This document shows, in pieces, positions 9,013-17,558 of a stretch of 49,606 nucleotides of DNA; position 1 is the stretch's first letter, and every line of letters starts with the position of its first letter. The translations under genes were made by a program, and so were the position numbers. Source of the stretch: Peptococcaceae bacterium UBA5767 (lineage in GTDB: Bacteria > Bacillota > TC1 > UBA5767). The notes under the pieces were generated by a model. That model searched no databases, was not told where the DNA came from, and saw only the letters and a list, made by a program, of their open reading frames with translations. The stretch is from the NCBI GenBank assembly GCA_002418765.1, contig DIET01000017.1, positions 78,854 through 128,459 of the forward strand, read 5' to 3'.

Positions 9013-9054
9013 GACAAGCAAGCCCTATAATAGACTATTCATCAACTGCTTGTC
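9013..9054 (+). promoter_or_regulatory. inverted repeat around a TATAAT box, candidate GntR operator
   Basis: GACAAGCA (9013-9020) and TGCTTGTC (9047-9054) are perfect 8-base inverted arms flanking TATAAT (9026-9031), directly upstream of the GntR-family gene. No good -35 is visible 16-18 bases before TATAAT. Placement suggests autoregulation, but the arms are 26 bases apart, wider than usual for a GntR operator. Confidence 0.4.
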
Positions 9055-9073
9055 CTACAAACAAGGAGATGCC

Positions 9074-9799
9074 ATGGAACAACGACGTGAACTTCAAAGT
9101 CAGAAAGCCAAACAGGCTATCCTAGAATTTATTCTTGAAGAGAAACTTGAACCACATGAAGCACTACCTGGGGAATTGCTCATGATGGAGATGTTTTCCA
9201 TGAGTCGTTATGCATTGCGTGAAGCCCTGACCATTTTAGAGCAGGAAAAAGTTATTTATAAAATTCGTGGTAAAGGTACGTATGTCAATCAGAAGCCGTT
9301 CCATATGGAAAGTGGCTTGGAAAAATTAGAAAGCATCACAGATACGATTAGAAAAGCTGGTCTTCATCCTAGCACTCGCTGGATAGGCATTGAGTATTTG
9401 GATGCAACACATAGTGTAAGTAAAAAATTGAATCTACATGATAAGGAGAAGGTTCTGACCTTCAAGAGAGTGCGGTTGGCTGATGGTCAATTTGCTTCTT
9501 ATTGTGTGGATACCATTCCATTCAAATATCTCAAAGAAATTCCTTTATCTATTCAAGAAGAATCTATGTTCTCTTATCTTAAAACACATCATCAAATTCA
9601 AATTGAATCATCCATGACGTTCATTGAACCAGCCAGACCGACAGAAGAAATGTTGGAAAAGATAAAATTAGAAAAAGATCAGTTGCTTACGTTATTGACT
9701 CAAATTCATTATGACAGCAATCGTCGCCCTATAATATATAGTATGGATTTTTTTAATCCCAAAGTAATCCATTTCATTATTAATCGGGTACGAACTTAA
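9074..9799 (+). CDS. GntR-family (HutC subfamily) transcriptional regulator
   Basis: A 241-residue regulator. The N-terminal winged helix (about 5-70) has LPGELLMMEMFSMSRYALREAL and the wing IRGKGTYV. The C-terminal UTRA effector domain (about 85-235) has LEKLESITDTIRKAG and FKRVRLADG. I chose ATG 9074, which follows AAGGAG with a 5-base spacer; an in-frame TTG at 9050 has no ribosome site and would put the Shine-Dalgarno inside the gene. It lies 25 bases before mtnA and probably controls the MTA salvage island, with an effector such as a phosphorylated sugar intermediate. The effector is inference. Confidence 0.9.
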   Translation: MEQRRELQSQKAKQAILEFILEEKLEPHEALPGELLMMEMFSMSRYALREALTILEQEKVIYKIRGKGTYVNQKPFHMESGLEKLESITDTIRKAGLHPSTRWIGIEYLDATHSVSKKLNLHDKEKVLTFKRVRLADGQFASYCVDTIPFKYLKEIPLSIQEESMFSYLKTHHQIQIESSMTFIEPARPTEEMLEKIKLEKDQLLTLLTQIHYDSNRRPIIYSMDFFNPKVIHFIINRVRT

Positions 9800-9824
9800 T
9801 TTTGTTGAGAAGAGGGAATCGATT

Positions 9825-10868
9825 ATGATGAAGAGCAGGATCCAAACCGTATCTTATCAGGACTCTGTATTGAGACTTGTTGATCAACGGAAAATCCCTA
9901 TTGTATTTGAGTACTATGATTGTATGAATTACAGGGATGTTATTTTTGCCATCAAGGAAATGGTAGTTCGCGGAGCACCAGCAATTGGGAATGCAGCCGC
10001 CTATGGTGTCGTATTGGCCTCAAAGGAGTATTTTACCTTAGATGAGCAAAGTTATCTTCGGCAGATGCAAGTGGCTTGTGACGAACTGGAAGCCAGTAGG
10101 CCTACTGCTGTCAACCTGAGGTGGGCGATTGATCGCATGAGGACCATCATTCTTTCTGGAGTAGGGAAGAAGGCCGTGGCAGAAGATTTACGCAGTATGG
10201 CTGATCTTATTCTTAAAGAGGACATAGATATTAGCTTGAAAATATCTCAGCATGGGAATGCCATTGTGCCTCATGGCGCCAGGATACTTACCCATTGCAA
10301 TACGGGAGCCTTGGCTGTTTCCGGTTTTGGAACAGCTCTAGGCGTTATCAGGCAGGCACATTACTCTGGTAAGGATATTTTGGTATATGCAGATGAGACT
10401 AGACCTAGATTACAGGGGGGCAGACTGACGGCTTGGGAGTTGATGCAGGAAGAAATACCTGTTACTTTGGTTGTTGATAGTGTGGCGGCTACCTTGATTC
10501 GCGATCATCAGGTTGATCTGGTTATTGTAGGAGCAGATCGTATTGCCAACAATGGGGATACAGCCAATAAAATTGGCACATTTATGTTGTCAGTGTTGTC
10601 GAAAACCTATGATGTTCCCTTTTATGTAGCTGCACCCATCAGCACGATTGATTTTCATACTTCTTCAGGCAAGGATATTATTATAGAAGAACGTGATGCG
10701 AAGGAGGTAACTCATATAGAAGGCATAAGAATGGCACCAGAAGGAGTCCATGTCTACAATCCTGCATTTGATGTTACCCCGTGGGAAAACATTGCAGGGA
10801 TTATTACAGAAAAAGGAATTTTGCGTCCTCCGTTTCATGAGAGTATCATGAAGTGGAAAGATAATTAG
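9825..10868 (+). CDS. mtnA: S-methyl-5-thioribose-1-phosphate isomerase
   Basis: A 347-residue isomerase converting 5-methylthioribose-1-phosphate to the ribulose-1-phosphate. Family motifs are complete: RGAPAIGNAAAYG, RPTAVNLRWAIDRM, the catalytic Cys in THCNTGALA (residue 158), ADETRPRLQGGRLTAWEL and the catalytic Asp in VGADRIANNGDTANKIGT (residue 238). It heads an operon with a full ECF transporter, while an aldolase, deaminase and phosphorylase follow. No mtnB/C/D/K genes of the aerobic methionine salvage pathway are in the window. Related MtnA proteins also act on 5-deoxyribose-1-phosphate, so 5'-deoxyadenosine is a plausible second source. Confidence 0.95.
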   Translation: MMKSRIQTVSYQDSVLRLVDQRKIPIVFEYYDCMNYRDVIFAIKEMVVRGAPAIGNAAAYGVVLASKEYFTLDEQSYLRQMQVACDELEASRPTAVNLRWAIDRMRTIILSGVGKKAVAEDLRSMADLILKEDIDISLKISQHGNAIVPHGARILTHCNTGALAVSGFGTALGVIRQAHYSGKDILVYADETRPRLQGGRLTAWELMQEEIPVTLVVDSVAATLIRDHQVDLVIVGADRIANNGDTANKIGTFMLSVLSKTYDVPFYVAAPISTIDFHTSSGKDIIIEERDAKEVTHIEGIRMAPEGVHVYNPAFDVTPWENIAGIITEKGILRPPFHESIMKWKDN

Positions 10869-10874
10869 GAGGTC

Positions 10875-12587
10875 ATGATGTCCAAGGAAAATATGATTGA
10901 ACTGCGTAATTTGTCGTTTCAATATAAGGATCAGAAAGACGGCAAGGCACTCGAAAAGGTGAATTTAACCATTTCAAAAGGAGAGTTCGTGCTGGTTATG
11001 GGTCCGAGCGGTGCCGGGAAATCTACCATGGCCAAATGTCTTAATGGCTTAGTTCCGCATTTTAATCGAGGGGAATATTCGGGAGAAGTCATCGTGAATG
11101 GGTTTGTGGTAAAAGATACCCCGGTGAGCACCATGGCAAAGGAAATAGGTTTGGTGTTTCAGGATTTTGAATCACAGCTCTTTTCTACCAATACCAAACT
11201 GGAGATTGCCTTTGGACCTGAGAATTTTCAGGTGCCTAGAGACGAGATTCATAGTAGAATTTTAGAGATGTTCGACTTGGTGGACTTGCATGGTATGGAA
11301 AATCGTCAGCCTTCCACGCTATCGGGTGGGCAAAAGCAGCGTTTGGCCATAGGATCAATACTATCAACGTATCCCAAAATTGTATGTATGGATGAACCAA
11401 CAACGGATTTGGATCCTCTAGGTAAAATTGGGATATTCAATATTGCCAATAAATTGCATGCTGCTGAAGATGTGACGCTCATTATTATCGAACACGAAAC
11501 GGAAGAGTCTCTGAATGCAGATCGTTTGATTCTCATGCAGGAGGGGAAAATCATCCTTGATGGCAAACCCAGTGATGTTCTTCGAGAGGTAGAGCTTATG
11601 GCTGATTTGGGGATTATGCCTTTGCAGATACCAAAGTATTTTTTGGAAAACTTTGGGACGAGCAAAACGGAGCTGCCTTTAATGCCTGAGGAAGGGATTG
11701 CAAAATTTAAAGAGCTGGGTGCTTCTTTGGATGAACAGCAACATCAGTCTTTGATCCAAATGGATATGGATAGGGAAAAAGCGTATGGTGATGTTCTCAT
11801 TGAAGTCAGTGGTTTGGAGCATATTTACCCCAATGGCAACAAAGCATTGGCAGGCATAGATTTTTCTGTAAGAGATGGAGAATTTGTGGCTTTACTGGGA
11901 CACAATGGCAGTGGCAAGACGACAATGGTAAAGCATTTCAATGGTCTATTGATGCCAACGGCAGGTAAGGTGATGGTGAAGGGTCAGAATACAAAAGAGA
12001 CATCTATCTTTGAAGTCGGGCAGCATGTGGGTTATGTTTTCCAAAATCCGGATCATCAGATTTTTTCGGATACTGTATATGAAGAAGTTGCGTTTAGCCC
12101 AAAAATCAGAGGGTGCGACCAGGAAGAAATTGATATCAGAGTCAAAGAAGCGCTTGCTGCTGTTGGGATGTCTGGAACGGAAGAGGAAGATCCGTTTTCT
12201 ATGACCAAAGGTGAAAGACAGCGTATTGCTGTGGCTTCGGTTTTGTCTGCAAGGCCTGATGTTATCATTCTTGATGAGCCTACCACGGGTTTAGATTATA
12301 GAGAACAAAGACAAATGATGGAATTGGTCAAGAAGCTCAATCGAAATGGGCATACCATCATTATGATCACACACACCATGTGGGTTGTATCTGAATATGC
12401 ACATAAGGTGGCTGTTATAAAGGATGGGAAAATGATGATGTATGGTACCACGAGAGAGGTTTTTTCTCATGATGAGGAATTGGCAAAAAGCTTTTTGAAA
12501 ACCCCTGACATTGTGCACATGAGTAATCTTTTGGGTAAAACTGTTTTATCAGTTGATGAATTGAAGCAATGCACAAAGGGGGTGTAA
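10875..12587 (+). CDS. ECF transporter ATPase, two fused ATP-binding domains
   Basis: A 570-residue fusion of two CbiO/EcfA-type ATPases. Domain 1 (about 5-245) has Walker A GPSGAGKST (43-51), signature LSGGQKQR and Walker B MDEPTTDLD. Domain 2 (about 305-540) has Walker A GHNGSGKTT (342-350), a diverged signature MTKGERQR and Walker B LDEPTTGLD. Together they supply the paired ATPases that many ECF systems encode as separate EcfA1 and EcfA2. The start is six bases after the mtnA stop with a GGAGG ribosome site, and the T component follows after 3 bases. The diverged second signature could make the two ATP sites unequal. Confidence 0.93.
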   Translation: MMSKENMIELRNLSFQYKDQKDGKALEKVNLTISKGEFVLVMGPSGAGKSTMAKCLNGLVPHFNRGEYSGEVIVNGFVVKDTPVSTMAKEIGLVFQDFESQLFSTNTKLEIAFGPENFQVPRDEIHSRILEMFDLVDLHGMENRQPSTLSGGQKQRLAIGSILSTYPKIVCMDEPTTDLDPLGKIGIFNIANKLHAAEDVTLIIIEHETEESLNADRLILMQEGKIILDGKPSDVLREVELMADLGIMPLQIPKYFLENFGTSKTELPLMPEEGIAKFKELGASLDEQQHQSLIQMDMDREKAYGDVLIEVSGLEHIYPNGNKALAGIDFSVRDGEFVALLGHNGSGKTTMVKHFNGLLMPTAGKVMVKGQNTKETSIFEVGQHVGYVFQNPDHQIFSDTVYEEVAFSPKIRGCDQEEIDIRVKEALAAVGMSGTEEEDPFSMTKGERQRIAVASVLSARPDVIILDEPTTGLDYREQRQMMELVKKLNRNGHTIIMITHTMWVVSEYAHKVAVIKDGKMMMYGTTREVFSHDEELAKSFLKTPDIVHMSNLLGKTVLSVDELKQCTKGV

Positions 12588-12590
12588 TCG

Positions 12591-13343
12591 GTGGAAATGT
12601 TCTTATACTTAGACAATGATACTTTTTTGCATCGATTAGATCCCAGAACAAAGATGTTGGTGATGCTGGCTACCTTTGTTGTTGCGTTGATGTTTTATTC
12701 CTTGAATACGTTGCTCATTTTGTCTGCTGTGGTGCTCATATATGGTCTTGTTGGGAAAACACTGAGTAATCTTAAGAGGATTCGCTTTATTTTGTTGATG
12801 ATTTTTCTCTTTTCGGTGGTCTTGTGGTCATTGACCTATGGTGGCGAGCCTAAGTTGTTGGGACCGATTTCCTTAGAAGGTATTCTTTATGGCATTGTCA
12901 TCGGTATCAAATTTGACATCATGATTATTGCAGGTATGATTTTCTTAAGTTCTACGAAAGTGGAAGAAATCAGTTTAGGACTGGTCAAAATCAAAGTTCC
13001 TTACCGTGGTGCTTTTGCTTTTGCCACAGCCATTCGGATGGTGCCCATGATTGTGGCCACAAGTTATACGATTTCGCAGGCCCAAAGATCAAGAGGTCTT
13101 GACCTCGATTCTGGAAATCTCGTTGAAAGGGCAAAGAAGTATATTCCATTGTTGATTCCAACTATTATTTCTGTGATCCGTGGTACCAATGTATTTGCGA
13201 TGGCGCTTGAATCAAAGGGATTTGGTTATAGCGAAGATCGTACCAATTATTTGCAAATTAGTATCAAGAAAGGTGATCTTTTGGTTATTTTCATGGCTCT
13301 CGTCGTGATTGCTATTTCCGTGTATTATCGTTTCATTATATGA
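12591..13343 (+). CDS. ECF transporter transmembrane T component
   Basis: A 250-residue integral membrane protein with about five or six helices and the N-terminal LHRLDPRTKMLVMLATF typical of EcfT/CbiQ. The conserved coupling helix segments are recognisable: RMVPMIVATSYTISQAQRSRG is the first Ala-Arg-Gly-type motif, and ESKGFGYSEDRTNY near 205-218 is the second. The GTG start has an AAAGGGGG ribosome site inside the end of the ATPase gene. It couples the fused ATPase to the S component downstream. Confidence 0.92.
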   Translation: MEMFLYLDNDTFLHRLDPRTKMLVMLATFVVALMFYSLNTLLILSAVVLIYGLVGKTLSNLKRIRFILLMIFLFSVVLWSLTYGGEPKLLGPISLEGILYGIVIGIKFDIMIIAGMIFLSSTKVEEISLGLVKIKVPYRGAFAFATAIRMVPMIVATSYTISQAQRSRGLDLDSGNLVERAKKYIPLLIPTIISVIRGTNVFAMALESKGFGYSEDRTNYLQISIKKGDLLVIFMALVVIAISVYYRFII

Positions 13344-13361
13344 TGCATGATTAATCCAGGA

Positions 13362-13387
13362 TTCAAAAGGATGAAAATCCTTTTGAA
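13362..13387 (+). promoter_or_regulatory. 11-bp hairpin with GAAA loop between the T and S genes
   Basis: TTCAAAAGGAT (13362-13372), loop GAAA, ATCCTTTTGAA (13377-13387) form a perfect 11-bp stem. AATAAATTG follows instead of a T-tract, so this is not a standard terminator. It sits in a 134-base gap inside an otherwise tightly packed operon, where mRNA processing or stabilisation could give the S component its own expression level. Confidence 0.6.
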
Positions 13388-13477
13388 AATAAATTGATTC
13401 TTTACCTGTCATTCCAGATTTTATCTTCATTTATTCGGAGTAATGTAAAGGATCAAAATTTTTAGGAGGTAGTTTGT

Positions 13478-14275
13478 ATGAAAGAGATTTTTAGCATGTG
13501 GAAAGACACCAAAATGGTTGTCTTGGTTGCCTTGAGTGCCGGTATTTATGCGGCGGTCCTGATTCCTTTTAAAGGTTTTGTGCTGATTCCTGGCATTACA
13601 GAATTCAGACCGGCCAGTGCTTTGCCTGTTGTTTTGGGTCTTTTGTTTGGTCCTGCTGGAGCATGGGGTGCAGCCATAGGTAATTTAATTGGCGATTTCT
13701 TTGGTTCACTGGGTATCGGAAGTACCTTTGGCTTTGTTGGAAACTTTCTATTTGCTTATGTGCCTTATAAATTATGGAGAAATCTTGGTCTTGTTAGTAA
13801 AGAGGACATGGAGCCCAACCTAAAGAGCTCTAAACAAATTATTGCCTATATTGTAGTATCAATCCTTGGATCTGCTGCATGTGCTTTGTTCATTGGTTGG
13901 GGATTAGAGATTTTGGGCATGGTTCCTTTTGCCGCATTGGCTTCCATTATCACATTGAATAATTCCATTCCGTCCATTATCCTGGGAATGCCTTTGCTTA
14001 TTGTTTTGTATCCTAGAATCAAGAAATGGGACTTGTTATGGACAGATATCATTCCTGAAGCGGATGTTCCTGCTATTACAGCCAAGTCCAGAACGGGTGC
14101 TGTTGTGATGGTTGCGTTCATTTTGGTTGGTTTGGTTGGTGGATTGATTGCTGCAGTAGGTGGCGGTCAGGCACTTCTTTACTCTGGATTTGCTTCGACG
14201 GCAGGTGATGCTTTGGTTGGTATCATTGCTGGCATCGGCTCTATTGGTGTTTTGGTTGCAGGCTTTATGCAATAA
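13478..14275 (+). CDS. ECF transporter substrate-binding S component
   Basis: A 265-residue membrane protein with about six or seven helices. MVVLVALSAGIYAAVLIPFK and EFRPASALPVVLGLLFGPAGAWGAAIGNLIGD match S components of the QueT-like group, where the conserved FGP-x-GA-x2-GA-x-G-x3-GD stretch lines the substrate pocket. Family knowledge says S components capture vitamins or small metabolites. Context with mtnA suggests methylthioribose, methylthioadenosine or a related deoxy-sugar, but the residues do not identify the ligand. The ribosome site TTAGGAGGT is strong, and an intrinsic terminator follows. A C-terminal Gly/Ala-rich extension of ~70 residues forms one or two extra helices. Confidence 0.85.
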   Translation: MKEIFSMWKDTKMVVLVALSAGIYAAVLIPFKGFVLIPGITEFRPASALPVVLGLLFGPAGAWGAAIGNLIGDFFGSLGIGSTFGFVGNFLFAYVPYKLWRNLGLVSKEDMEPNLKSSKQIIAYIVVSILGSAACALFIGWGLEILGMVPFAALASIITLNNSIPSIILGMPLLIVLYPRIKKWDLLWTDIIPEADVPAITAKSRTGAVVMVAFILVGLVGGLIAAVGGGQALLYSGFASTAGDALVGIIAGIGSIGVLVAGFMQ

Positions 14276-14282
14276 TTCATTC

Positions 14283-14315
14283 AAAGGGAAACTGCCAAGC
14301 AGTTTCCCTTTTTTT
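14283..14315 (+). terminator. intrinsic terminator after the ECF operon
   Basis: AAAGGGAAACTGC (14283-14295), loop CAA, GCAGTTTCCCTTT, running into a T-tract to 14315. It separates mtnA-ECF from the aldolase operon, although read-through is possible. Confidence 0.93.
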
Positions 14316-14399
14316 CCCTATTCAATGGTCTGGATCAATTTGAAATAATGGCAAGGATTTGTTTGTTGCTAGCATATGGTGAGGAAGAAGAGGAACGTT

Positions 14400-15053
14400 A
14401 TGAGTATGATGTACGAAGAAACCAGAATGAGTATCATCGAGTCTGGTGTGGAGATGAAATTAAGCAGTTTGGTGGTTGGTACCTGGGGAAACATCTCGGC
14501 TCGAGTACCTGGGGGAGCATTGATGGCCATTACACCATCAGGAGTGGATTACGAGACCATCCGACCTGAAGATATTTTGATTATGGATTTTGATGGAAAT
14601 ATTGTGGATGGAACCATGAAACCATCTATAGAGCATCCATTGCACAGTGCCATTTATAAAGATCGTCCTGATGTGAATGCTATCGTGCACACCCACAGCA
14701 GTTTCACGACAGCTTTTGCTATTGCCAGAAAACCGATACCAGCTGCTGCTGAAGATATGGTGCAAATCGTTGGTGGTGATGTACGCGTCAATGAATATTG
14801 TTTGCCAGGTACCAATGATCTGGGTACTTCTGTTGTGGAGGCTTTGCGTGATCGAAGTGCCGTTATTATGGCCAATCATGGTTGTTTGGCAGCGGGCCCC
14901 AATATGAAGGAAACAATGAAAATTGTCAATGTAGTGGAAAAATCAGCACAGTCCGTAATCTATGCTCAAATGCTTGGTGGGGTGGTTCCTTTGACACAAG
15001 AAGACATTGCAAGCATGAGAGATTTCTATCTGCATTGTTACGGGCAACGTTAG
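14400..15053 (+). CDS. class II (zinc) aldolase, probably for 5-methylthioribulose-1-P or 5-deoxyribulose-1-P
   Basis: A 217-residue member of the fuculose-1-phosphate aldolase/AraD family. The active-site pattern is complete: GTWGNIS and TPSG phosphate-binding segments, catalytic Glu78 in PSIEHPLH, and zinc ligands His97 and His99 in VHTHSS and His160 in ANHGC. ATG 14400 is preferred because AGAGGAA lies 6 bases before it; an in-frame ATG at 14376 has no ribosome site. A weak promoter TTCAAT (14321)-17-AATAAT (14344) may serve this operon. Beside mtnA, the likely reaction is the DHAP-shunt cleavage giving DHAP plus methylthioacetaldehyde or acetaldehyde. MtnB dehydratase is a related fold, but the Glu/His pattern fits aldolases better. 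Confidence 0.85.
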   Translation: MSMMYEETRMSIIESGVEMKLSSLVVGTWGNISARVPGGALMAITPSGVDYETIRPEDILIMDFDGNIVDGTMKPSIEHPLHSAIYKDRPDVNAIVHTHSSFTTAFAIARKPIPAAAEDMVQIVGGDVRVNEYCLPGTNDLGTSVVEALRDRSAVIMANHGCLAAGPNMKETMKIVNVVEKSAQSVIYAQMLGGVVPLTQEDIASMRDFYLHCYGQR

Positions 15054-15061
15054 GGGGTATC

Positions 15062-16252
15062 ATGAAAATTCAGAAATTTGGTTTTGATACGCAACAAATT
15101 CATGGTGGGTCACATGCACGCAATGCTGAAAATGCTTTAAATACACCTATTTACCAAACGGCCACATTTGTTTTTGAGGATATGGATCACGTGGATCGGG
15201 TCATGTCGTTTGAAAGTAGTGACTGTGTGTATACCAGAGGGAACAATCCAACGTTGAAGGTTTTCGAGAATAGAATGGCTGTTTTGGAAGAAGGTACTTC
15301 TAGTATAGCTTTTTCTTCAGGGATGGCTGCCATCAGTTCAGTGCTCTTATCATTGTTGAAACCAAGAGACAAGGTGCTGGTCCATCGGACTTTATATGGT
15401 TCCACATACAATGTTGTGACAAAGATTTTGCCAAGATATGATATTGAATTCGAGATGCTTAATTTAACCAATATAGTGGAATTAGAGGAAGCTATCAAAG
15501 ATTCATCTGTTAAGGTTATCTATTTCGAAACACCAAGTAATCCTAATTTGGAGGTTATTGATATTGAGGCGGTTTGCTCTTTGGCCTATCAATATGATGT
15601 GAAGGTGGTTATCGATAACACATTTGCCTCTCCTTATCTACAGCGACCATTGACTATGGGAGCCTATGTTGTGATACACAGTGCCACCAAGTATATATGT
15701 GGGCATGGGGATGTAGTTGGAGGTGTAGCCATATCCAGGGATGATGACTATATGATGGAGCTCAGATTCGATTATATGTCTGAATTGGGCGGGGTGATGA
15801 GTCCCTTTGATGCATGGTTGTTGATTAGAGGTTTAAAAACACTGAGCTTGAGAATGGATAGACATGTAGAAAACGCCATGGCTTTGGCCGAATTTTTGGA
15901 GCAGCATCCCAAAGTTACCAAAGTTTACTATCCAGGGTTGGCTAGCTTTCCCCAATATGAATTGGCCAAGAAACAAATGAGTGGTTTCGGCGCCATCATC
16001 AGTTTCGAGGTTGAAGGCGGTTTAGAGTATGCCAAAAAGGTAATCAATGCTGTGAGGTTGGCTCAGATTGCAGTGAGTTTGGGGGATTGTGAAACATTGA
16101 TTCAATTTCCGGCGGCCATGACGCACAGAGGGTATAACCAAGAAGATTTGGAGATGTTTGGTCTCAGTGCAAGCATGCTTCGAATATCAGTAGGTCTTGA
16201 GTCGATTGAAGATCTCATTGCGGATTTTTCACAGGCTCTTGATGTGATATAG
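15062..16252 (+). CDS. PLP-dependent gamma-lyase family enzyme, methionine gamma-lyase-like
   Basis: A 396-residue Cys/Met-metabolism PLP enzyme. It shows VYTRGNNPT (Tyr57, Arg59, which contact PLP phosphate in the partner subunit), SSGMAAI, LYGSTY (Tyr112), VIDNTFASPYLQRP and the PLP lysine Lys210 in HSATKYICGHGD. Length fits methionine gamma-lyase or cystathionine enzymes better than the longer O-acetylhomoserine sulfhydrylases. Ser114 stands where classic methionine gamma-lyase has Cys, so specificity is open. ATG 15062 follows AGGGGG, 8 bases after the aldolase stop. In context it might release methanethiol from methionine or fix methanethiol onto an activated homoserine. Confidence 0.85.
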   Translation: MKIQKFGFDTQQIHGGSHARNAENALNTPIYQTATFVFEDMDHVDRVMSFESSDCVYTRGNNPTLKVFENRMAVLEEGTSSIAFSSGMAAISSVLLSLLKPRDKVLVHRTLYGSTYNVVTKILPRYDIEFEMLNLTNIVELEEAIKDSSVKVIYFETPSNPNLEVIDIEAVCSLAYQYDVKVVIDNTFASPYLQRPLTMGAYVVIHSATKYICGHGDVVGGVAISRDDDYMMELRFDYMSELGGVMSPFDAWLLIRGLKTLSLRMDRHVENAMALAEFLEQHPKVTKVYYPGLASFPQYELAKKQMSGFGAIISFEVEGGLEYAKKVINAVRLAQIAVSLGDCETLIQFPAAMTHRGYNQEDLEMFGLSASMLRISVGLESIEDLIADFSQALDVI

Positions 16253-16262
16253 GAGAGAGCAT

Positions 16263-17543
16263 ATGAAAATTCTCATAAAGAATGGCAACATTTTAACCAT
16301 GGAACAAGAGGAAGTTTTATTCGGTGATGTTGGGATTGTAGATGACATCATTACTTTTATAGGTAAGGATGAATTTTTTCAAGCCGATTATGTGATTGAT
16401 GCCCACGAATGTATGGTGATGCCAGGATTGGTCAATGCGCACACGCATAGTTCAATGACATTGTTTAGAAATTATGCAGATGACCTTTTGTTTTGGGATT
16501 GGTTGGAAGGAAGGATTTTGCCCATTGAAGACAAATTGGTGGGCGCCGATGTTAAAATAGGAGCCAAATTGGCCATTGCAGAAATGATACGCTCAGGCAT
16601 TACAACGTTTGCTGATATGTATATGTTTATGGATGATGTGGCGCAGGCCGTCGCCGAAACAGGAATAAGAGCTCATCTTTCTCGAGGATTGACAGGAACA
16701 GATGATGCGAGCAGGGAAAAGATCGGGGAGGCCAAATCGTTTTATCATCGTTGGCATGGAACTCAACATGATCTGATTCGGGTGGATTTTGCACCGCATG
16801 CCCCCTATACCTGTGATGATGCGTTTATCGGATACATTATGGAGGCTGCTTCAGGTTTGGATACCAGGATACACATTCATTTATCAGAAAGCAGAGATGA
16901 AGTGCAGAGGTCATTGGAGCAGCATGGTGCGACACCAATTGCTCACATGCGCGATTTGGGACTTTTTGATTTCCCCACATATGCAGCACATTGTGTTCAT
17001 ATTACAGATGCTGATATTCAGATTTTGAAGGAGAATCATGTGTCTGTCGTCAATAATCCTGGTAGCAACCTAAAAATCGCCAATGGATTCGCCCCCATAA
17101 AAAAACTGTTTGTAGCAGGGGTGAATGTTTCGGTGGCCACAGATGGTGCCGCCAGCAACAACAATTTAAATATGTTTGAAGAAATGGCCTTGGCAGCCTT
17201 AATCAACAAAGGAGTGGAGGAAGATGCTGTTGTTGTTCCTGCATATCAGGCACTCCAGATGGGAACAGTGAATGGAGCTATGGCGTTGGGGAGAGAAGCG
17301 CAAATAGGTACGTTGCGTGTAGGGAAAAAGGCTGACATCATTTTGGTAGACATGCACAAGCCTCATTTTTATCCTCAGTATAATCTTGTATCATCGTTGG
17401 TGTATTCAGCACAAGCCGGAGATGTAAAAACAGTTTTATGTAATGGACAATTGCTGATGGAAAATTATCAGTTAACTACTATTGATGAAGAAAAAACGAT
17501 GCGAGAAGCCAACCAAGCAGCGAAGCGATTGGTTGGCAGCTAG
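16263..17543 (+). CDS. mtaD: 5-methylthioadenosine/S-adenosylhomocysteine deaminase
   Basis: A 426-residue metal-dependent amidohydrolase. It shows the HxH metal motif in VNAHTHSSMTLFRNYADDL, the HIHLSES and AAHCVHI metal and catalytic histidine segments, and ATDGAASNNNLNMFEEM with the catalytic Asp. This matches the MtaD/TrzN group, which deaminates MTA, SAH and often 5'-deoxyadenosine to the inosine forms. It starts 11 bases after the PLP enzyme (GGAGAG ribosome site) and 16 bases before the phosphorylase. The pair suggests a two-step route, deaminate then phosphorolyse, instead of direct MTA phosphorolysis. Confidence 0.93.
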   Translation: MKILIKNGNILTMEQEEVLFGDVGIVDDIITFIGKDEFFQADYVIDAHECMVMPGLVNAHTHSSMTLFRNYADDLLFWDWLEGRILPIEDKLVGADVKIGAKLAIAEMIRSGITTFADMYMFMDDVAQAVAETGIRAHLSRGLTGTDDASREKIGEAKSFYHRWHGTQHDLIRVDFAPHAPYTCDDAFIGYIMEAASGLDTRIHIHLSESRDEVQRSLEQHGATPIAHMRDLGLFDFPTYAAHCVHITDADIQILKENHVSVVNNPGSNLKIANGFAPIKKLFVAGVNVSVATDGAASNNNLNMFEEMALAALINKGVEEDAVVVPAYQALQMGTVNGAMALGREAQIGTLRVGKKADIILVDMHKPHFYPQYNLVSSLVYSAQAGDVKTVLCNGQLLMENYQLTTIDEEKTMREANQAAKRLVGS

Positions 17544-17558
17544 AAAGGTGGGATTGTT

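Noticed and set aside
12160..12240. Second ATPase domain of the ECF fusion as dead
   Set aside because: Its signature is diverged (MTKGERQR), but Walker A, Walker B and the downstream His-containing switch (ITHTM) are intact, and such variants occur in working CbiO-type proteins.
14882..15061. A 60-codon N-terminal extension of the PLP enzyme
   Set aside because: It overlaps the aldolase gene in another frame and has no ribosome site; ATG 15062 follows AGGGGG and gives the family length.
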